NCBI GenBank assembly: GCA_038230835.1
Contig: JBBRMM010000001.1
Span: 124,001-188,000, forward strand
Length of the DNA: 64,000 nucleotides
Direction of reading: 5' to 3'
Source: DASUHT01 sp038230835
Lineage (GTDB): Bacteria; Actinomycetota; Thermoleophilia; Gaiellales; JAICJC01
Shown here: positions 49,427 to 57,421 of the stretch, in pieces
Layout of the letters: every line of letters begins with the position of its first letter
Position numbering within the stretch: position 1 is the stretch's first letter
Notes under the pieces: model-generated
The model's database searches: none
Seen by the model: only the letters and a program-made list of their open reading frames with translations
Told to the model about the DNA's origin: nothing
Translations under genes and position numbers: made by a program

Positions 49427-49785
49427 GCGGCCCGCTGGTCGAGATCCGGGGTCTGCGGGTGTTCGCCCACCACGGCGTGCTGGCCCAGGAGCGCGATCGG
49501 GGTCAGGAGTTCGTCTTCGACGTCACGCTTGAGTGCCCGCCGTCGCCCGCGGCTCGCACCGACGACATCGCCGACGCGGTTGACTACGCGGAAGTGTGTG
49601 AGCGGGTGGTCGAACTGGCGCGCGGCGGTCCTCACAATCTGCTCGAGACGCTGGCCGCGCTGATCGCCGAGGATCTGACGAGCCGCTTCGCGGTCGAGTC
49701 GGCGACCGTGCGGGTCGCCAAACCGGAGCCGCCGATTCCGCATCAGCTGGACGAGGTCGCGGTCACCGTCACGCGTCGGCTGTAG
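49423..49785 (+). CDS. folB: Dihydroneopterin aldolase
   Basis: This 120-aa enzyme has IRGLRVFAHHGVLAQERDRG (the DHNA pterin-binding HHGV segment), FVFDVTLEC, DAVDYAEVCE and a conserved Glu-rich C-terminal region. It forms hydroxymethyl-dihydropterin. The start is GTG 49423 (GTGA overlap with folP). The folate steps continue at folK after a response-regulator gene and a small membrane gene. Confidence 0.93.
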   Translation: MSGPLVEIRGLRVFAHHGVLAQERDRGQEFVFDVTLECPPSPAARTDDIADAVDYAEVCERVVELARGGPHNLLETLAALIAEDLTSRFAVESATVRVAKPEPPIPHQLDEVAVTVTRRL

Positions 49786-49811
49786 GGGTTCCGCGACGCT
49801 GCCGCGACCCG

Positions 49812-49817
49812 TATAAC
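49812..49817 (+). promoter_or_regulatory. -10 box of the NarL-type regulator
   Basis: TATAAC, 7 nt before ATG 49825. It implies that the regulator is not simply part of the fol operon. Confidence 0.5.
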
Positions 49818-49824
49818 TGAAGAG

Positions 49825-50478
49825 ATGGGAGCTGTCAGGATCGTGGTTGTCGAGGATCACCCGCTGTTTCGACGCGGGCTGATCGCCGTGCTCGAGTCTG
49901 CGGGCATGGCGGTGGTGGCCACTGCGACGGGCGTCAGCGAGGCAGTCGAGACGGTCCGCGCGCACCGACCCGACGTCGTGTTGATGGACCATCAGCTCGA
50001 GGACGGCCGCGGCCTGGACGCCGTTCGGCTGGTGCTCGGCGCTGTGCCCGAGGCGCGGATCGTGATGCTATCGGAGTCACGCGACCCGGCCGACATGCTG
50101 GACGCCGTGCGTGCCGGAGCGGTCGGCTACCTGACCAAGGATCAGCGACCCGACCGGCTGGCCGAGGCTGTCGGTGGCGTGGTGCGCGGCGAGGCGGCGG
50201 TGTCGCGGGTGATGGCCGCCCACCTGATCGAGTCCGTGCACGACCGCGACCAGCACCTGCCCTCGCTCAACGTCCATCCGGAGCGCGAGCGGCTGACACC
50301 GCGGCAGCTCGAGATTCTGCGCCTGATCGCCGCCGGGATGACGACCGGCGAGATCGCCGGCAGCCTCTACCTCTCGCCCGAGACGGTGCGCTGGCATGTG
50401 AAGGCGATCCTGCGCAAGCTCAAGGCTCGCACCCGCGCCGAGGCGGCTGCGGCGCTCCGCGAGCTCGTGGCTTCGTAA
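49825..50478 (+). CDS. NarL/LuxR-family response regulator
   Basis: This 217-aa protein has a receiver domain with VVEDHPLFRRGL, phosphoacceptor Asp55 (VLMDHQLEDGRG), LSESRDP and YLTKDQRPDRL (Lys). A LuxR-type HTH follows: LTPRQLEILRLIAAGMTTGEIAGSL, with the recognition helix near SPETVRWHVKAILRKL. Its kinase partner is not in the window. It lies between folB and folK, an insertion not expected in the fol cluster. It has its own -10 box. Confidence 0.94.
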   Translation: MGAVRIVVVEDHPLFRRGLIAVLESAGMAVVATATGVSEAVETVRAHRPDVVLMDHQLEDGRGLDAVRLVLGAVPEARIVMLSESRDPADMLDAVRAGAVGYLTKDQRPDRLAEAVGGVVRGEAAVSRVMAAHLIESVHDRDQHLPSLNVHPERERLTPRQLEILRLIAAGMTTGEIAGSLYLSPETVRWHVKAILRKLKARTRAEAAAALRELVAS

Positions 50479-50512
50479 CCCCGGAGGCTGCGATGGCCGC
50501 CCCGGTGCGCTC

Positions 50513-50821
50513 TTAGGGCCGGGCGCGAGCGGTGTCGGTCGCCAGCCGCACGATCCACAGTGAGACCATGAGGCAGTACGTGATCACGGTGCAGGCGACG
50601 AGCAGCGCGGTGGCCCGGCCGGCCGGGCCGGAGATGACCGCGAAGATACCGGTCAGCAGCGGCTTCATGGCCAGGAATGCCAGCACTCCGGTGAGGCCGA
50701 GGTGGATGGTCGTGCGGCGGATCTCCCGCGGCCGCAGGTTGGGATAGCGTGTGTCAGCCCACATCGCGAGCGCTGCAGGACAGATCAGGAGCACGACGGT
50801 CAGTTCCATGAGGGTCGACAT
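50513..50821 (-). CDS. Small membrane protein, 102 aa, unknown function
   Basis: Three predicted membrane helices (LMELTVVLLICPAALAMWAD, LGLTGVLAFLAMKPLLTGIF, ALLVACTVITYCLMVSLWIV) separated by short loops, with a basic loop RYPNLRPREIRR. I do not recognise the family. ATG 50821 has AAAGGATG upstream. It is antiparallel to its neighbours, and a promoter in the AT-rich stretch 50880-50930 could serve it and the divergent folK. Confidence 0.6.
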   Translation of the reverse strand: MSTLMELTVVLLICPAALAMWADTRYPNLRPREIRRTTIHLGLTGVLAFLAMKPLLTGIFAVISGPAGRATALLVACTVITYCLMVSLWIVRLATDTARARP

Positions 50822-50946
50822 GGCGCCATCCTTTGTGTTGCGGAGCTTGGGAGCGTGGAGTGACCAGCGAAATCAGCCTCTCCAAACTAACCATCGGCAA
50901 AAATAAAGATACTGTAAAGACCGGGTTGCAAAGTCCACCCGATCGA

Positions 50947-51435
50947 GTGAGACGGGCGATGGTGGGATTCGGTGCGAACCTGGGGGATCCTGCGGCGACG
51001 TTCCGCTCCGTGGCGACGGAAATAGCCGCGCTGGGAGATGTGATCGCGGTCTCGAACCAGTACCGTACCCGCCCGATCGGCCCGCCGGGCCAGCCGGACT
51101 ATCGAAACGGCGTGCTCGAGCTTCACACCGCACTGGCGCCGGAGCCGCTGCTACGGGGGCTGCAGGCCATCGAGCACCGCCACGGACGGGTGCGCGGGGT
51201 GCGCTGGGGTGCGCGCACGCTCGACCTCGACCTGGTCTGGTACGAGGGCGCGCAGTCCGACGATCCCGCCCTGACGCTCCCGCACCCGCGCGCCCACGAG
51301 CGCGAGTTCGTGCTGCGCCCCCTGTGCGACCTCGACCCCTCGCTACGCCTCGGCGATCGCACCGCCGCCGAATGGCTGGCAGGGCTCGCGCCGCAGGGTG
51401 TCGAGCAGGTCGACGGGGGCGCGCCGGGAGCGTAG
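50947..51435 (+). CDS. folK: 2-amino-4-hydroxy-6-hydroxymethyldihydropteridine pyrophosphokinase
   Basis: This 162-aa enzyme has MVGFGANLGDPAATF (N-terminal GSNLGD-like loop, here GANLGD), NQYRTRPIGPPGQPDYRNGV, GVRWGARTLDLDLVW (Asp metal ligands) and LPHPRAHEREFVLRPL. It pyrophosphorylates hydroxymethylpterin for FolP. The start is GTG 50947 or ATG 50959; the in-frame extension to 50833 passes through the AT-rich 50880-50930 region, unlike coding DNA here, and is unlikely. Confidence 0.93.
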   Translation: MRRAMVGFGANLGDPAATFRSVATEIAALGDVIAVSNQYRTRPIGPPGQPDYRNGVLELHTALAPEPLLRGLQAIEHRHGRVRGVRWGARTLDLDLVWYEGAQSDDPALTLPHPRAHEREFVLRPLCDLDPSLRLGDRTAAEWLAGLAPQGVEQVDGGAPGA

Positions 51436-51438
51436 ACT
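51433..51438 (+). promoter_or_regulatory. -10 box of the DUF2469 gene
   Basis: TAGACT, 7 nt before ATG 51446; it overlaps the folK stop codon. Confidence 0.45.
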
Positions 51439-51445
51439 CTGAGAG

Positions 51446-51784
51446 ATGTCCAATCTCGAAGACCTCGAGGACTTCGACGCAGAGCAGGAGTTGCGACTCA
51501 AGCGTGAGTACGCCACCGTGTTCGGGATGTTCCGATACTGCGTGCTGACCGCCGAGGCGACCTACCTGTGCAACCGGCTCGAGATGGAGGCCGCGAGCAC
51601 CGCTGCCTATCCGATGATGCACCTGACCATGGAGGATGTGTGGGTGTGGGACAAGAACCGGCCGACGCGCATCATCCCCCGCGCCGAGGTGCACACCACG
51701 CAAGATGTGACGGTGGAGGAGCTCCGCCCGGAAGGCGAGATCCACACCACGCTGCCGCCCGGGTTCGAGATCTCTGACGACTGA
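51446..51784 (+). CDS. DUF2469 family protein
   Basis: This 112-aa acidic protein matches the actinobacterial DUF2469 family: EDFDAEQELRLKREYATVFGMFRYCV, TYLCNRLEME, MEDVWVWDKNRPTRII and DVTVEELRPEG. Function is unknown. Its presence is one of the clearest pointers to an actinobacterial host. It precedes coaX by 12 bp on the same strand, so the two may share a transcript. Confidence 0.85.
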   Translation: MSNLEDLEDFDAEQELRLKREYATVFGMFRYCVLTAEATYLCNRLEMEAASTAAYPMMHLTMEDVWVWDKNRPTRIIPRAEVHTTQDVTVEELRPEGEIHTTLPPGFEISDD

Positions 51785-51796
51785 TCGGCCCGCACC

Positions 51797-52507
51797 GTGT
51801 TGATGGTCGTCGACGCCGGGAACACCGACACCGTGGTGGCGGTGTTCGACGGCGACACGCTGGTCGCCGAGCGCCGGGTGCCCACCGACCGCCACGCGGT
51901 TGCCAAGGCAGAGCTGGCCGAGATGGCAGCCCTGGCGCCGGTGTCGGCGGCAGTCGTCGCGACCCCGGGAGACGACCTGGATGCGGCCTACCGCCGTGAG
52001 CTGACGTCGCTGCTGGGGCATGAGCCGCTGGTGCTCAGTGCTGATCCGGTTGGTCCCGACAGGCTGGCCAACTGCGCTGCCGCCCACGCACTGCTGGGCG
52101 GTGCCTGTATCGCGGTCGACATGGGCACGGCGACGACGGTGGACGTCGCGGGCACGGACGGCATGTTCGTCGGCGGGGCCATCGCCCCGGGGCTGGGGGT
52201 CTCGATGCAGGCGCTGGTGGAGGCCTCGGAGCGGTTGCCCGGGATTGAGTTGTCTGCTCCGTCGGCCGCGGTCGGTCTGGACACGACCGCCGCGATGCAA
52301 TCCGGCCTGGTGCTCGGGCACGCGGGCCTCGTGGACGGCCTGGTCGGCCGGATGCGCAGGGAGCGAGAAGCGGAGCTTCCGGCGGTCGCGACCGGGGGCT
52401 TCGCGACCGCCGTCGCCCCGCATTGCGACACGGTGTCGCGGGTGGTGCCAGATCTGACGCTTCGCGGTCTGCGGCTGTTGTGGCAGCAGCGCGGCGCCGC
52501 CCGGTGA
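51797..52507 (+). CDS. coaX: Type III pantothenate kinase
   Basis: This 236-aa enzyme has VVDAGNTDTVVAVFDGD (phosphate-binding DAGNT), the adenosine/metal region CIAVDMGTATTVDV and FVGGAIAPGLGVSMQALVEAS. It makes 4'-phosphopantothenate for CoA and is a K+-dependent ASKHA kinase. GTG 51797 is the first start after DUF2469. It is a little shorter than typical CoaX (about 255 aa), but all motifs are present. Confidence 0.92.
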   Translation: MLMVVDAGNTDTVVAVFDGDTLVAERRVPTDRHAVAKAELAEMAALAPVSAAVVATPGDDLDAAYRRELTSLLGHEPLVLSADPVGPDRLANCAAAHALLGGACIAVDMGTATTVDVAGTDGMFVGGAIAPGLGVSMQALVEASERLPGIELSAPSAAVGLDTTAAMQSGLVLGHAGLVDGLVGRMRREREAELPAVATGGFATAVAPHCDTVSRVVPDLTLRGLRLLWQQRGAAR

Positions 52508-52593
52508 ACCGCCTCGACGTGTGGGACTCGTCGCTGGTACAGGCGTGGAAGCTGTCAAGCACGTCTGCGGGCGGACGATAACCGGGGGGCCCG

Positions 52594-53331
52594 ATGCCCC
52601 AGTCCTCCCCCAGACACCTGCTCGAGCTCGCCCTGCGACTGCTGCCAGAGCTGCCGGCGCGGGTGCAGGCGCTGTGTGCCGACGGAGGCATCGCCGAGGT
52701 TCGGCTTGCGCACGCCAACGGTGAGCTGCTGGGAGGGTACGCCGCGGTGTCGCAGATGCGCCCCCGGCTCGGCCTGCGGGTTCGGCTCAGCCACGGGGAG
52801 CGGGCCGGGCACGACGTCGACCTGGAGGTGGCCGAGATCGTGCCCCACTCGGCGACGGAGGCGATCGTCCTGCTGCGGGTGTCGAGCGTCACCGAGCATC
52901 ACTCGGTGCGCGCCGCCGACCGGGTCGGGATCGGCGGTCGGGCGTCGGTGTCCGCGCTGCGCTCGCAGCGGCTGCAGCGCGGGGCGGCGTTCGACGCCGA
53001 TCTGGTCGATCTGTCCACGTCGGGCGTCGCATTCGACAGCGAGCGCGAGATCGAACTGGGGGACGTGCTGGCCGTCGAGGCATCGGTGTACGACCGTCCG
53101 GTACCGATCGAGGTTCGTGTCGTCCGCCGCTCCCGGCCGACGTTCGGCCGCCGCCGCTACGGCTGCGAGGTGGTCACGGTGACCGACGAGGGCCGGGTTG
53201 CGATCGAGCTCTTGACGATGGCCGCCGCCGCTCGCGCCCATCGTGCGGCCCCCGTCGACGCGGGCCCGGGGCACGACCGCACACCCGCCGCGAGGCACGA
53301 CTTGCTGGCGCGGCTCCGTCCTACCGAATAG
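52594..53331 (+). CDS. PilZ-domain protein (putative c-di-GMP receptor)
   Basis: This 245-aa protein has a C-terminal PilZ-like stretch, RLQRGAAFDADLVDLSTSGVAF, with the Arg-rich start and the DLSTSG (DxSxxG) box that bind c-di-GMP. The N-terminal half resembles a YcgR-type domain but is divergent. With three diguanylate cyclases in the window it is a likely effector; the output is unknown. The start ATG 52594 lies shortly after GGGGGG; a GATAAC 11 nt further up may be the -10. Confidence 0.8.
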   Translation: MPQSSPRHLLELALRLLPELPARVQALCADGGIAEVRLAHANGELLGGYAAVSQMRPRLGLRVRLSHGERAGHDVDLEVAEIVPHSATEAIVLLRVSSVTEHHSVRAADRVGIGGRASVSALRSQRLQRGAAFDADLVDLSTSGVAFDSEREIELGDVLAVEASVYDRPVPIEVRVVRRSRPTFGRRRYGCEVVTVTDEGRVAIELLTMAAAARAHRAAPVDAGPGHDRTPAARHDLLARLRPTE

Positions 53332-53382
53332 CCGCGGCGTCGTTGGCAGCCGACGAACCTGCCGCCCGTTTCACCCGGTGCT

Positions 53383-54222
53383 CTATCCCGAGAATGCGCC
53401 GGGCGATCGCGGGGAGGAGCCGCCCCGCGATCGCCCGGTGGGGGTCAATGCCCGGCGCTCGGGGCGCCTGTGGAACCGTGGCCGCTCCCGGCCGAGCCGT
53501 GACCGCTCGAGTTGCCACCTGTGCCGCCCGACCCGTGGGTGGGCTGCGGTGCGGGGTGGCTGGGGGTCGGCGGTTGGGGGCGCGGGGTGGCTGGGGGGGT
53601 TGCCGGCGTGGCTCTTGCCACCGCTGGCGGTGGTCGAGATGACGGCACCCTTGTCGCGGCCGCTCGCGGTGGTGGTGCGCGCGAGTTTGGAGATCTCCGC
53701 GCCCTTCCCGTTGCCCTGTGAGCTGTCCGAGCCGCTCGCGGAACCGCCGGGAGTCGTTCCCGATCCGCCACCTGACGTGTCCGAGGAGGTGCCGGATCCG
53801 GAGCCGCCGCGCACGTCCGGGTGCGTGCCGGGGTTGCTGTTCGGCCCGGGCACGGTAACGCCGATCTTGGCCAGCACGTCTGACGCGATGCCCTGGGCTG
53901 CCCCCGGCAGCTCGCCGGCGAACGCGAGGCCGCTGGTTGCCGCGAGTGCTGTACCGGCCAGCGCCGCGACCAGCGAGATCCGACGGCGAGGATTCACGCG
54001 TGTGCTCCGTGACGTCGAGCCTGATTTCGCCGCTCGGATGCCGTCGGCGATCGTCGCCACCATCCGCGGTTCATCCCGCAGCTCGTGTGCGAGCGTCGGG
54101 CGTCGCGCCGCGTCCAACAGCGCCGCGACGGCCGACGTGCCCACACCGGTGTCGAGGGAGATCACCTTGGCGGAGAGCAGGCGTTCAGCGGACTCGGGGT
54201 CAAGCGGAGAGTGATTCATCAT
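53383..54222 (-). CDS. Membrane-anchored Gly/Ser-rich protein beside an ECF sigma factor (possible anti-sigma)
   Basis: This 279-aa reading has a cytoplasmic N-terminus (residues 1-80; includes LSAKVISLDTGVGTSAVA), one TM (RRRISLVAALAGTALAATSG, about 79-98), then a Gly/Ser/Thr/Pro-rich extracytoplasmic tail. After about residue 200 the composition changes abruptly to Arg/Pro. A neighbouring frame instead continues Gly/Ser-rich (GGNSSGHGSAGSGHGSTG) to a stop at 53445, so an indel at a 7-G run (about 53590) is suspected. It overlaps the sigma gene by 23 bp. An anti-sigma role is inferred only from topology and position. Confidence 0.6.
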   Translation of the reverse strand: MMNHSPLDPESAERLLSAKVISLDTGVGTSAVAALLDAARRPTLAHELRDEPRMVATIADGIRAAKSGSTSRSTRVNPRRRISLVAALAGTALAATSGLAFAGELPGAAQGIASDVLAKIGVTVPGPNSNPGTHPDVRGGSGSGTSSDTSGGGSGTTPGGSASGSDSSQGNGKGAEISKLARTTTASGRDKGAVISTTASGGKSHAGNPPSHPAPPTADPQPPRTAAHPRVGRHRWQLERSRLGRERPRFHRRPERRALTPTGRSRGGSSPRSPGAFSG

Positions 54223-54805
54223 CTGTCTCCAAGATCGTGTGATGAGGGGCCGGCGTTACATGTTCGGCAGCCATAGTCTCGGCGAGTCGCTTCAGCGCGC
54301 GGTGCTGGATGACCCGCACGGCGCCCGCACGCTTGCCGACGATCCGCGCGACGGTCTCGACGTCGAGGTCGCAGAGCACTCGCAGTGCGATCACCTCGGC
54401 CTGGTCGCGGGGAAGCGATCCGATCCGGGCCAGCGCCTCGTCGAGGGCCAGCCGAGCGTCGGCTTCGGGGTCGGCTGACGCAGCGCGGTCGGCGTGGGCT
54501 GTGAGCACGTCGTCGGCGGTGGCGAAGGTCTGGCGGCGCCCGTTCTTGCGCCTCAGGTCGATCAGGCGGCGACGCGCGATCGTGAACACCCACGCCCGCA
54601 GCGCCTCGGCGTCGCCGCTGAACCTCCCCAACCCGGCGGCCGCCTCCATCCAGACGTCGGACGCGACGTCCTCGGCGTCGTCGCCGACCGCCGTCCGGAG
54701 GTAGCGGACGAGCCGCGGGTGCAGCTCGCGCCAGAGCGTCGCCACCGCCCACTCCTCTCCGAGTTGGGCGGCCCCCAGAACTCCTGAGAACGGGCTGTCG
54801 CCCAC
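54200..54805 (-). CDS. ECF-family RNA polymerase sigma factor
   Basis: This 201-aa sigma factor has region 2 (LVRYLRTAVGDDAEDVASDVWM, LRAWVFTIARRRLIDLRR) and region 4 (LPRDQAEVIALRVLCDLDVETVARIVGK, GAVRVIQHRALKRLA). The start is GTG 54805 with AGGAGG 9 nt upstream; an in-frame GTG at 54871 lacks such a site. It is the likely activator of the adjoining membrane protein and perhaps of the two secreted modular proteins, but no shared promoter was established. Confidence 0.92.
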   Translation of the reverse strand: MGDSPFSGVLGAAQLGEEWAVATLWRELHPRLVRYLRTAVGDDAEDVASDVWMEAAAGLGRFSGDAEALRAWVFTIARRRLIDLRRKNGRRQTFATADDVLTAHADRAASADPEADARLALDEALARIGSLPRDQAEVIALRVLCDLDVETVARIVGKRAGAVRVIQHRALKRLAETMAAEHVTPAPHHTILETDDESLSA

Positions 54806-54904
54806 CGTCCGGCGCCTCCTGTTGGTCTGCGAAAAAACGCCGTCTTTGGATCGGCCGTTCGGGTTCGGCACTTGAGCCGTGCGGCCGCGGGACGCCGGTG
54901 CGGG

Positions 54905-55714
54905 CTATTGCAGCTTGACCGCAGCGCCCACCGGGTCGGTCTCCGAACGTGCACAGAGGAACTCGGTGCACGTGCCCACGTCGGAGGGCATGTCGAAGTA
55001 GGCGGTGCCGGGCCCGAATGCGATCCCGCTGTAGAAGTCGAACGCCTGGAAGCTGAAGCGCGTGCCCGCCGGCGTGCAGACGGCAATCGAGTAATAGTCG
55101 CTACACGAGGCGTCGAAGCCCCGGTATGCCTCGGCCAGGTAGGGATCCCACTCGGTGTCGGTGTTGCGCAGGTCCTCCCGGTGACTGCAGGTGATGGTGC
55201 CGGTGATCGTGGCCACGCCGTCGCTCACGGTACCCGTGGGATCGACCGCGACGACGACGTCGAACGGGTGGACGCGTCGGAGGCTGAGCGTGCTCGGCCC
55301 CGGCGCCGAGCAGCAGGCGGCGACCTGGATCAGGTAGCGCACACCGGCCGTCGCCCGAAACGTCGGCTTCCAGATTTGGTACCTGGTGTTGCAGCTGATA
55401 GCGGTCAGCGATCCGGGCGATCCGGTGGCGACCCCGACCACGTTGTTCCCGTCCACCCGGACGCCGAAGGTGCCCGATCGGCGTGGGGTGAAGCTGTACC
55501 AGATCGTGTGCGTCTCGTCACCTCGGCAGCGCAGATCGGTCGCCGACCGGGTGGCCGCAGTGGTGTCGGCGGGGGTATCGCTGGGCGCAGCGATCGCGAT
55601 CGCGTCCACCGAGTGGTCGTTGGGCGGCGCTGCCGCCGGGGCCGGGCCCGCGCCAAGAGCGAGCCCGGCGATCGCCACCAGAGCGACCGTGCCGCCCCTC
55701 ACGGACGGCCCCAT
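54905..55714 (-). CDS. Secreted protein with an ND-A/WY module (269 aa)
   Basis: This exported protein (signal VALVAIAGLALGAGPAPAAA) has one copy of a module starting APPNDHSVDAIAIA, followed by HTIWYSFTPRRSG, VVGVATGSPGSLTAISC, FRATAGVRYLIQVAACC. A second domain (GVATITGTITCS) follows. The same module occurs twice in the neighbouring 530-aa protein, so the two genes are paralogues. It resembles pre-peptidase C-terminal-like cell-surface repeats; function unknown. ATG 55714 overlaps the upstream gene's stop by 16 bp. Confidence 0.7.
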   Translation of the reverse strand: MGPSVRGGTVALVAIAGLALGAGPAPAAAPPNDHSVDAIAIAAPSDTPADTTAATRSATDLRCRGDETHTIWYSFTPRRSGTFGVRVDGNNVVGVATGSPGSLTAISCNTRYQIWKPTFRATAGVRYLIQVAACCSAPGPSTLSLRRVHPFDVVVAVDPTGTVSDGVATITGTITCSHREDLRNTDTEWDPYLAEAYRGFDASCSDYYSIAVCTPAGTRFSFQAFDFYSGIAFGPGTAYFDMPSDVGTCTEFLCARSETDPVGAAVKLQ

Positions 55715-57291
55715 CGGAGGGTGACGGTGTCGCTCACAAGAGGTGGGTCCACGCACTCGAATGGGGTGCAGGCATCGGATCCGATCTGCACCTTCGCAGT
55801 GCCCAACTCGAACGACGCGACCGTGCCGCTTGCGAACATCATTCGCCACGGCTGCGGCGTGGGGCCGCAGGCCTCCGCCCCGATGCTGCGCTGGTTCGAC
55901 GCGAACAGCCGACCCATCAGCTGGCTGGTCGTCAGGTCGGCGAAGGCCGGCATGGTCTGGTTGCAGACGAATGTCCCCGACAGGACGACGATACCGTGGT
56001 AGAAGGTCGCGGGGCTGTTCAGGACGATCCGCAGCTGGGGCTTGATCGCACGACCGACCAGCAGCCGGGAGGGCCGACCGTCGTCACTGGCGAGCTCGAT
56101 GTAGTACCGGGTGCCGGCGGCGGCGGTCCAGGTCTGCCTGCCGCCGTTGCAGGCGACGAGTGTGAGATTCCCCGGCGAGCCGGTAAGGACCGCCCACGCC
56201 AGACCGGTGCTCAGGCCGATCCGCATCGTCCGAGCCGGGGTGATCGTGTACCAGACCGTGTGCGGCGCCGAGCTGGTGATGCAGCTCGAGTCGTCCGCGC
56301 CCGCTGTGGCACCCGCCGTCGAGACGGCGCGCGAGAACGGCAGCGCACGGATCGGTGTCGCGTGGGCGATGTCGTCGTTGCCGGGCGGCCCCGCGCTCCC
56401 GGCCACGATCGGCGACGTGTGGTGCGGCGGTCGCGTCGACGTGACGCCGGGCGTCCCGGTCACCGGTGGGGTGCCCGCCTCGACACGCACGATGGCCTGG
56501 GCGGGTACGGTCATCCGGCTCGCGCCCTGGCAGTCCTCCCAGGGGCTGGTACAGATCGTCAGCGGGTCGAGCTCGACCAGAGCCATCCCCGCGCCGTACG
56601 TGAGCCGATTCCCGGTCACCGACGTGAACGTCCACGGCGACGGCTTGGGCCCGCACGGTCCGCTCCACATGTCGAATCCGGTCCCCGAGATCGCCTCGAA
56701 CCGGTTGACCTTCTCCGACACGGTGCTCGAGCCGTCGGTGTATCCGATGGTCACCGGAGCGCTGCAGGAGATCGTGCCGGTGACCGTGATACCGCCGCTG
56801 CTCGGATCGGCGTGCGCCACCGGGTCGACGGTGGCGGTCAGCCTGATGCGCGGGACGCGGGCGATCTCGAGCGTCCCCCGCCCTGCGGGAGCGCAGCAGG
56901 CACCGATGTCGATGTAGTAGGTGACCCCGGCCTCAGCTGTGAACAGCACCGGGAAGAGGTCGCACTGGATCACCGTCAGCGCGCCGGGCGATCCGGTTGC
57001 GACACCGATCGTGGGGTAGCTTCCCCCGCCGCTGACCGCGACCCCGACCCTCACGGTGCGCTGCGGCGTGAACCGGTACCACACGGATACCGGGTCGGGT
57101 GCGATCCCACACTGGACGTCGCCGGGAGACTCGGTGGAGTGGGCAGTGTCGAAGCCGGTCGAGAAGGGCAGCGATGTGACCGGCTCTGCGTGGTCGATGG
57201 TGTCGTTCTGCGGCACCGAGGCAAACGCCGGCGCACCGCTCCACATCGACGCGAGCACCACTCCCAGCATTCCGAACCAGCGACCGGTCAT
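55699..57291 (-). CDS. Secreted protein with two ND-A/WY modules (530 aa)
   Basis: This exported protein has a signal peptide (MLGVVLASMWSGAPAFA) and two copies of a roughly 130-residue module: module 1 VPQNDTIDHAEPV, VSVWYRFTPQRT, GVATGSPGALTVIQC, AEAGVTYYIDIGACC; module 2 PPGNDDIAHATPI, HTVWYTITPART, LTGSPGNLTLVAC, AAAGTRYYIELAS. Each is followed by a beta domain with TVTGTISC or VLSGTFVC. Several cysteines may form disulphides. A Pro-rich linker (TPGVTSTRPPHHT) separates the halves. The role is unknown; the extracytoplasmic location and proximity to an ECF sigma suggest envelope function. Confidence 0.75.
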   Translation of the reverse strand: MTGRWFGMLGVVLASMWSGAPAFASVPQNDTIDHAEPVTSLPFSTGFDTAHSTESPGDVQCGIAPDPVSVWYRFTPQRTVRVGVAVSGGGSYPTIGVATGSPGALTVIQCDLFPVLFTAEAGVTYYIDIGACCAPAGRGTLEIARVPRIRLTATVDPVAHADPSSGGITVTGTISCSAPVTIGYTDGSSTVSEKVNRFEAISGTGFDMWSGPCGPKPSPWTFTSVTGNRLTYGAGMALVELDPLTICTSPWEDCQGASRMTVPAQAIVRVEAGTPPVTGTPGVTSTRPPHHTSPIVAGSAGPPGNDDIAHATPIRALPFSRAVSTAGATAGADDSSCITSSAPHTVWYTITPARTMRIGLSTGLAWAVLTGSPGNLTLVACNGGRQTWTAAAGTRYYIELASDDGRPSRLLVGRAIKPQLRIVLNSPATFYHGIVVLSGTFVCNQTMPAFADLTTSQLMGRLFASNQRSIGAEACGPTPQPWRMMFASGTVASFELGTAKVQIGSDACTPFECVDPPLVSDTVTLRWGRP

Positions 57292-57408
57292 CCGCCCCTC
57301 ACCTCCCCGGAGTTGCCGGTGTCGCCGACACTATCCACCCTCGCGGCCGGCGTGTCAATCGCGGAAACCCATCCGGGCCGGCTCTCGGCACCGGCAACCG
57401 GCCACCGG

Positions 57409-57414
57409 TACGAT
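57409..57414 (+). promoter_or_regulatory. -10 box of the 57422 methyltransferase (leaderless)
   Basis: TACGAT, 7 nt before ATG 57422, preceded by GGCCACCGG as at the clpS promoter. Confidence 0.5.
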
Positions 57415-57421
57415 CATCGCA

